A stretch of DNA of 10,065 nucleotides from Candidatus Gerdarchaeota archaeon (GTDB lineage: Archaea; Asgardarchaeota; Heimdallarchaeia; JABLTI01): the NCBI GenBank assembly GCA_016840945.1, contig JAEORJ010000025.1:1-10065 (forward strand). Direction: 5' to 3'. Each line of letters begins with the position of its first letter. The first letter of the stretch is position 1. The position numbers and the translations under genes are program-made. Under the pieces are notes generated by a model. The model worked only from the letters and a program-made list of their open reading frames with translations. It was not told the DNA's origin and ran no database searches. Positions 6,236 to 10,065 of this stretch are shown one piece after another.

Positions 6236-7285
6236 ATGATAAAAGAAGACCAAGAAGACCTCTACTGTCAAGAGGACATAGATGAGAATAGAATGTTCAT
6301 AAAAAAGGCAGAATCACTGGTAAAACCACGTGATGTAACTGGCATTAGTTTTTTCAGTGATCTAAATAGTAAAATGCCCAAGAAAATTCAGCGTGCATTT
6401 ATGAACAGTGGTAAAAAAAGAGTTCCCTACATGGGATTCATAGTCGACCCCTACTGTTTCTTCCTCTCGTATAAAATAAACAATATCCCCGCTGCTAAGG
6501 AAATGCTTCCTGAGGGATATGAATTAATAGAAACGTCATTATTTAAAGGAGATGAAAAATATCCCATGGCTATTGCAGGTGTTTTCTCTGCCCGAACTTC
6601 GGCTTTCAATGGTGTACGAGCTGAGTTCTACATTATTGCTCGAAACAAAATATCGGGTTTGATATCCTGGGTCATCGTTGATTATGAAACGAATACTAAT
6701 AGCTATGATCCCAAGAATGGGTTTAGTGGGTATTCTGCTGATCAGGCCTTATTTACAACTACACCTTTTGGTGAGTTACTGGTCGATATTAGGAATAACA
6801 AGAGTGATAAAGAATTGGCCTTATCAGTTGATATTAAAAAAGGTAAAACAATGAGATTAGATGAAAATCTATGGATTGAAGGAAATCTCTCTGTCGATTA
6901 TGGTGGTGAGGTAAAAGGTGAAACCTCAGAGTTTTTCAGTTTAATATTTGACCAAAACATGATGAAAGAAGCAGTAAAAATACCATTAGAAAATGTTGAT
7001 ATCAAGGCAAATTCCTATTTGAGTAGTATAATTGATCCGCTAAAGCCAGAAAACGCTGTTATCTTTCCATATAGCCAGCACTTCATCATCAAACAAGATT
7101 TGGGAATGAATGACCTTCAAAATCAGAAGGAATTATGTCTGCAGATGCGGTCTTTTCTCAGTACAACAGAATTCAAAACTATGTCAGCTGATGATATCAA
7201 AAAGCCATTATTAATTGGATTAGTGATTTCTTCATTGGTAAATATCGGTATAATCATAACTTTACTACTACTGCTCTTACTATAA
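6236..7285 (+). CDS. C-tail-anchored protein, possible acetoacetate-decarboxylase-like domain
   Basis: 349 residues. The start ATG at 6236 is preceded by GGTGAT (6226-6231), complementary to the archaeal 16S 3' end; an ATG at 6232 is in another frame. There is no N-terminal signal, but the last 26 residues (from about 324) are a hydrophobic span ending in LLLLLLL with nothing after it. This is the layout of a tail-anchored protein with its whole domain in the cytoplasm. The soluble part has a block (about 84-150) reading INNIPAAKEMLPEGYELI, then KYPMAIAGVFSARTSAFNG-VRAEFYIIARN and SWVIVDYETN. This pattern resembles the acetoacetate decarboxylase / DUF2071 fold, in which a proline-rich 'LP.G' segment precedes paired strands. 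I cannot identify the catalytic lysine pair, so an enzyme role is not supported. It stands alone on its strand, 387 bases before the glycosyltransferase. Confidence 0.8.
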   Translation: MIKEDQEDLYCQEDIDENRMFIKKAESLVKPRDVTGISFFSDLNSKMPKKIQRAFMNSGKKRVPYMGFIVDPYCFFLSYKINNIPAAKEMLPEGYELIETSLFKGDEKYPMAIAGVFSARTSAFNGVRAEFYIIARNKISGLISWVIVDYETNTNSYDPKNGFSGYSADQALFTTTPFGELLVDIRNNKSDKELALSVDIKKGKTMRLDENLWIEGNLSVDYGGEVKGETSEFFSLIFDQNMMKEAVKIPLENVDIKANSYLSSIIDPLKPENAVIFPYSQHFIIKQDLGMNDLQNQKELCLQMRSFLSTTEFKTMSADDIKKPLLIGLVISSLVNIGIIITLLLLLLL

Positions 7286-7321
7286 TATCAATTCACTTTC
7301 CAAAAATCAAGAATATGTATC

Positions 7322-7440
7322 GATCACTTTTTACAGTGATTACTGAACTGATCTACTAACCCTTTAAGAAGTAGGTGCAAGATTCTTCTATTTCTTTTCT
7401 TTTTATCATAATTCTCAAGCTTAGTGATATTAAGGTTTGA
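7322..7440 (+). repeat. possible third copy (C) of the intergenic repeat, with upstream hairpin
   Basis: ATCACT (7323-7328) pairs perfectly with AGTGAT (7335-7340) around a 6-base loop. Four bases later GAACTG (7345-7350) matches copy B exactly and is followed by an alignable CC-TTTAAGAAG stretch. ATCTAC (7351-7356) can pair with GTAGGT (7371-7376) in the place of the block 1 stem of copies A and B. A pyrimidine-rich run follows, then AAGCTTAG (7417-7424), like TAGCTTAG of copy B. Order, orientation and hairpins agree, but base identity is clearly lower than between A and B. Confidence 0.3.
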
Positions 7441-7658
7441 AAAGCAAAACCACATGTTAAAAAATGATCAGAATGTATGGGCTAAAAATTAAGATAGACT
7501 ATTATTCATTTAATGAACCGACAAAAACCTTGCAGAAACGATAACATAACCATTGTTCCTCTTTGCTTAAATCATACGTGGTACCTTTAATCAATTAGAT
7601 GAAAATTATACTGACATGAAAAGCTGAATTGTAAAAATAGTGTTAATAATTATTGCCA

Positions 7659-7664
7659 GAGGTG
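7659..7664 (+). promoter_or_regulatory. ribosome binding site deciding the glycosyltransferase start
   Basis: GAGGTG lies 8 bases before ATG 7673 and matches the archaeal anti-Shine-Dalgarno. The upstream in-frame GTG at 7640 has no such site and would place this motif inside the coding sequence, so ATG 7673 is preferred. Confidence 0.65.
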
Positions 7665-7672
7665 CAACACTT

Positions 7673-9193
7673 ATGGTTTTTGAGGAGCTAAGCCAATTAT
7701 TCAATAATAACCCTACGTTATATTCTACACTTTACTGGATAGCTTATATTTTTGCAATGGTATCAGTTTTAAGTATAATTATTGCCCTTTTTTGGTATTC
7801 AATAGCAAGAAGGAAATTTTCTTCACCCAATCCCAAAAAAAAGATATCAGCTGTTAGTCTGGTAATAATTTTAATTGTGATTTTAATTGTTGTCCAATTA
7901 ATGCTAGCACTTTTCAAAGAAGATCTCTTGTATATAGTCTCCTTCATTATATTGATGATTTCATTAGCTCTTTTAGGTTTTAAAACTATCACCAATATTT
8001 TCCTCTCAATTATCTATAGAGGTAAACAAAAAAGAACTGAGTATAATCCTTTGGTTTCTCTTGTAGTACCTGCCTATAATGAAGCGAAGGTGATTGAAAA
8101 AACCATTACTTCTCTCTTACAGCTTACCTATACACCAAAAGAAATAATTGTTGTTGATGATGGTTCCAAAGATGATACCCTTAAAATAATAAGAAAAATT
8201 GCTAGAAAAGCACCTATTAAAGTGATATCTAAAATTAATGGTGGGAAATGGAGCGCCTTGAACAAAGGTGTCGAGGAAGCAAAGGGGGAAATAATAGTTT
8301 GTATAGATGCCGATACTATTCTAGGAGAAAAGGCTATCGAATATTTGATCCCCTATTTTACTGATAAACAAATCGCAGCAGTAGCTGGAAATATAAAAGT
8401 AGAGAATAGAGGAAAAATGATCACGAAATTACAAGCACTTGAGTATGTAATGGATATTAATCTTCAAAGGAGAAGTGAAGCAACTTTTGGGAGAATAACA
8501 ATTGTCCCAGGACCATTAGGCGCGTTTAGAAAGGCAGTTATAGAAGAAGTGGGGATGTATTCGGGAGATACTTTTGCAGAAGATGCTGATTTAACTATAA
8601 GTATTTTAAAGGCCGGCTATAAAATAAAATATGCCAGGGAAGCAATAGGGTATACTGAAGCACCAACCACTATGCTAGATTTAGGTAAACAACGGTATCG
8701 TTGGTATAGAGGGCAGATCCAAGTGATGAAAAAACATGCTAAGGATTTATTTTTATTTCCTAGGATCTTTTTCAATGAGGTCATTCTCTCTTGGCTTTCC
8801 ATCTTCATTTTTCTGTGGTTATTTGTGTTAATGTTAAATCCCTTGTCCGTGTTTGCTTTATACCAAGCAACAGATGTACCACCTGGTCATGCTGGACCAC
8901 TACTATCTAAAGCGATAGCTGAAACATCTCAATTTCAAGGAATGCTGATAATTTACATAATTTGTTTCTTAGTTGTCTTGCTTCTAGAACTAATTGTCAC
9001 AATGTATGCCATAATGATAGATACAAAAGAAAAACCAAGATTAGCATTGAATCTTCTCATCTACAAATTCTTTTTCTTGAATCTAATCAACATTATTAGA
9101 GTGCTAAGCCAATTAGAAGAATTACTTAATTATCCTATGAAATGGGAAGTCACTCAAAGAAGTGGCACATTTTCAGGGCAATCAGCACAATAA
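7673..9193 (+). CDS. membrane family 2 glycosyltransferase, processive polysaccharide synthase type
   Basis: 506 residues from ATG 7673. Three N-terminal membrane spans (about 25-45, 61-80, 85-104) precede a cytoplasmic GT-A domain (about 127-345), then three more spans (about 371-396, 423-447, 457-478). The catalytic set is complete: VVPAYNE (131-137), VDDGS (161-165) for the nucleotide, NGGK-x-x-ALNKG (189-199), DAD (212-214) for metal and UDP-sugar, AED (302-304) with the likely catalytic base D304, and QRYRW (340-344), the QxxRW motif of processive synthases. Family knowledge places such proteins with hyaluronan, PNAG (PgaC/IcaA) and cellulose synthases, which add sugars and export the chain through the membrane helices. 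Sugar and product cannot be told from sequence. There are no partner genes (deacetylase, c-di-GMP regulator, exporter) here. The hydrophobic loop between the first two C-terminal spans (about 397-422) is longer than usual. It converges with the methyltransferase-like gene across 70 bases. Confidence 0.9.
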   Translation: MVFEELSQLFNNNPTLYSTLYWIAYIFAMVSVLSIIIALFWYSIARRKFSSPNPKKKISAVSLVIILIVILIVVQLMLALFKEDLLYIVSFIILMISLALLGFKTITNIFLSIIYRGKQKRTEYNPLVSLVVPAYNEAKVIEKTITSLLQLTYTPKEIIVVDDGSKDDTLKIIRKIARKAPIKVISKINGGKWSALNKGVEEAKGEIIVCIDADTILGEKAIEYLIPYFTDKQIAAVAGNIKVENRGKMITKLQALEYVMDINLQRRSEATFGRITIVPGPLGAFRKAVIEEVGMYSGDTFAEDADLTISILKAGYKIKYAREAIGYTEAPTTMLDLGKQRYRWYRGQIQVMKKHAKDLFLFPRIFFNEVILSWLSIFIFLWLFVLMLNPLSVFALYQATDVPPGHAGPLLSKAIAETSQFQGMLIIYIICFLVVLLLELIVTMYAIMIDTKEKPRLALNLLIYKFFFLNLINIIRVLSQLEELLNYPMKWEVTQRSGTFSGQSAQ

Positions 9194-9263
9194 AATACTT
9201 CGTTGGAATTCTTATTGAATTATTAGGCCATTATGAGGAAGGGGGTAATCATAGAAAAAATGG

Positions 9264-9905
9264 TTATTTCTTAGCGAAGAGATAAAAAACCGCCGTAATT
9301 TTAGGTTTATAGGGATCTTTAGAAGGAGATTTGGTAAGTGAAGTATCGATCATTTCTTGGGTCATCTCGAGACCATTAGATAATTTGAAGTAGTTCTGCA
9401 AATTACTTTCTGAAAAATTAAAGCTCTTACTCGCTTTATTATAGACTGCTATGAATTGAAAATAATTATCAACGAAGGCCGTTCGAGCATCATAGTGTTC
9501 ATCATTAACTAAAAAAAGTGCTCCTTTCTTCAGATAGTTCTTACAGGCTTGTGAAATTAATCCAGCATTTAATGATATCAACAAGTCAAAAGATGCAGTT
9601 GGCTCATCAATACTACTCCGATAATCAGTGAAAAGGAACTTGATGTTTGCTTCCTGCTCATAGATCTTATTTTCTTGAACAAAAGCCAACACATCCTTGT
9701 CGTGAAAGAATTGCTTGATCTTTTTGAAATTATCGACATACACAACTCGAGGGTAAAAGAGTGAGGGAGTAATATGGCAATACGAACCGGGATAAAGCAC
9801 ATTTTGAGGGTGATAGTTAGTATTGATTAGTTCAAAAATTGGCAAATAATAATCGGATAAGCCATTATACTCTTTGCTATAGATTTCCAAGTAATTGGGA
9901 GTCAT
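9264..9905 (-). CDS. Rossmann-fold, class I methyltransferase-like protein
   Basis: 213 residues. The start at 9905 is supported by GAGGTA six bases upstream. The strand-loop pattern fits a class I SAM-dependent methyltransferase: NVLYPGSYCHITPS (35-48) in the place of motif I, VVYVDNF (54-60) with the acidic residue D58 at the end of the second strand, IKFLFTDYRS (88-97), FDLLISLNAG (106-115) as the fourth strand, and ALFLVNDEHYDA (129-140). The usual GxGxG of motif I is replaced by YPGSYxH, so SAM binding is inferred from the overall pattern and is not certain. A K/R-rich tail ends in FYLFAKK. No substrate can be suggested. A short T tract on the transcribed sense lies just after the stop (complement of 9255-9260) and may end transcription. 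Confidence 0.75.
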   Translation of the reverse strand: MTPNYLEIYSKEYNGLSDYYLPIFELINTNYHPQNVLYPGSYCHITPSLFYPRVVYVDNFKKIKQFFHDKDVLAFVQENKIYEQEANIKFLFTDYRSSIDEPTASFDLLISLNAGLISQACKNYLKKGALFLVNDEHYDARTAFVDNYFQFIAVYNKASKSFNFSESNLQNYFKLSNGLEMTQEMIDTSLTKSPSKDPYKPKITAVFYLFAKK

Positions 9906-9911
9906 TGGATT

Positions 9912-9917
9912 TACCTC
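9912..9917 (-). promoter_or_regulatory. ribosome binding site of the methyltransferase-like gene
   Basis: On the minus strand this reads GAGGTA, six bases before the ATG at 9905. It supports that start codon over later in-frame methionines. Confidence 0.6.
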
Positions 9918-10017
9918 AGTAATCCTATACCCTATTACCCTCTCAGGTTAGTATTAAGAATTCCTAGTTAGAAATCATTGTTTGAACTTTCAATTTTCCT
10001 TTGTAAAGAAAAAAGAG

Positions 10018-10065
10018 TTATTTTCCATCAGGATGTTTCCATAATACTGATTCATCACTAATGAA
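10018..10065 (-). CDS. possible C-terminus of a gene running off the window
   Basis: The minus strand is open from the window edge to TAA at 10020-10018 and reads FISDESVLWKHPDGK. The composition looks like a real soluble C-terminus, and the strand agrees with the next gene, 112 bases downstream. Only 15 codons are visible, so chance cannot be excluded and no family can be named. Confidence 0.3.
   Translation of the reverse strand, partial: FISDESVLWKHPDGK

Larger units (their letters stand above)
7286..7672. other. 387-base intergenic region upstream of the glycosyltransferase
   Basis: Holds a hairpin (7322-7341) and a possible third repeat copy in its first 150 bases. The remaining part, about 7441-7640, shows no convincing ORF or RNA. 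The glycosyltransferase frame is open upstream to a GTG at 7640, but the ribosome binding site points to ATG 7673. Confidence 0.55.

Noticed and set aside
7744..7995. 83-codon minus-strand ORF within the glycosyltransferase
   Set aside because: It is antisense to the N-terminal membrane spans, and its composition is explained by the complement of the hydrophobic codons.
9207..9221. AATTC/GAATT hairpin after the glycosyltransferase as a terminator
   Set aside because: It is a weak A/T stem with no T tract after it on the + strand.
9578..9802. 74-codon minus-strand ORF inside the methyltransferase-like gene
   Set aside because: It is an alternative frame of a gene with a good ribosome binding site and Rossmann pattern, and it has no support of its own.
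9941..9951. TCTCAGGTTAG, a 10-base match to block 2 of repeat copy A
   Set aside because: No T-rich tract or block 1 precedes it, and a single 10-base match in a window of this size can be chance.

Overview
The window looks archaeal and most probably Asgard. By eye it is strongly A/T-rich. Several starts carry GAGGT/GGTGAT-type ribosome binding sites, and zinc-ribbon motifs are present. One gene encodes a domain that aligns without gaps to all 76 residues of eukaryotic ubiquitin. The Asgard assignment is an inference from the ubiquitin-like domain and the overall style; no rRNA or marker gene is present to confirm it.

Left part (1-2659, + strand): three consecutive genes of one unrecognised paralogous family. 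The first is cut by the window edge, and the other two are each about 324 residues. Converging on them with a 1-base gap is a minus-strand gene (2661-3338) for a membrane-anchored protein with an outside domain rich in N-glycosylation sequons.

Middle part (3339-6235): the centrepiece is a minus-strand gene (4078-5637) for a 519-residue protein with two tandem ubiquitin-like domains, the second ending in a di-glycine. Two zinc-binding modules, a helical stretch and a C-terminal zinc ribbon follow. Just downstream on the same strand is a decayed reading frame (3535-4044) spread over at least four frames. This segment is bracketed by two diverged, same-orientation copies of an intergenic repeat (near 3393-3525 and 5757-5950). 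A weaker third copy lies near 7322-7440. A second, very doubtful gene remnant lies at 6025-6185, behind a good TATA-like box.

Right part (6236-10065): a + strand gene for a C-tail-anchored protein with a possible acetoacetate-decarboxylase-like fold is followed by a + strand membrane glycosyltransferase of family 2 (hyaluronan/PNAG/cellulose synthase type). A minus-strand Rossmann-fold, methyltransferase-like gene converges on it. The last bases may hold the C-terminal 15 codons of another minus-strand gene.

No tRNA, rRNA, CRISPR array, transposase or integrase was seen. The genes do not form one obvious pathway. The possible functional groupings are the tandem paralog cluster and the ubiquitin-like gene with its decayed neighbour.
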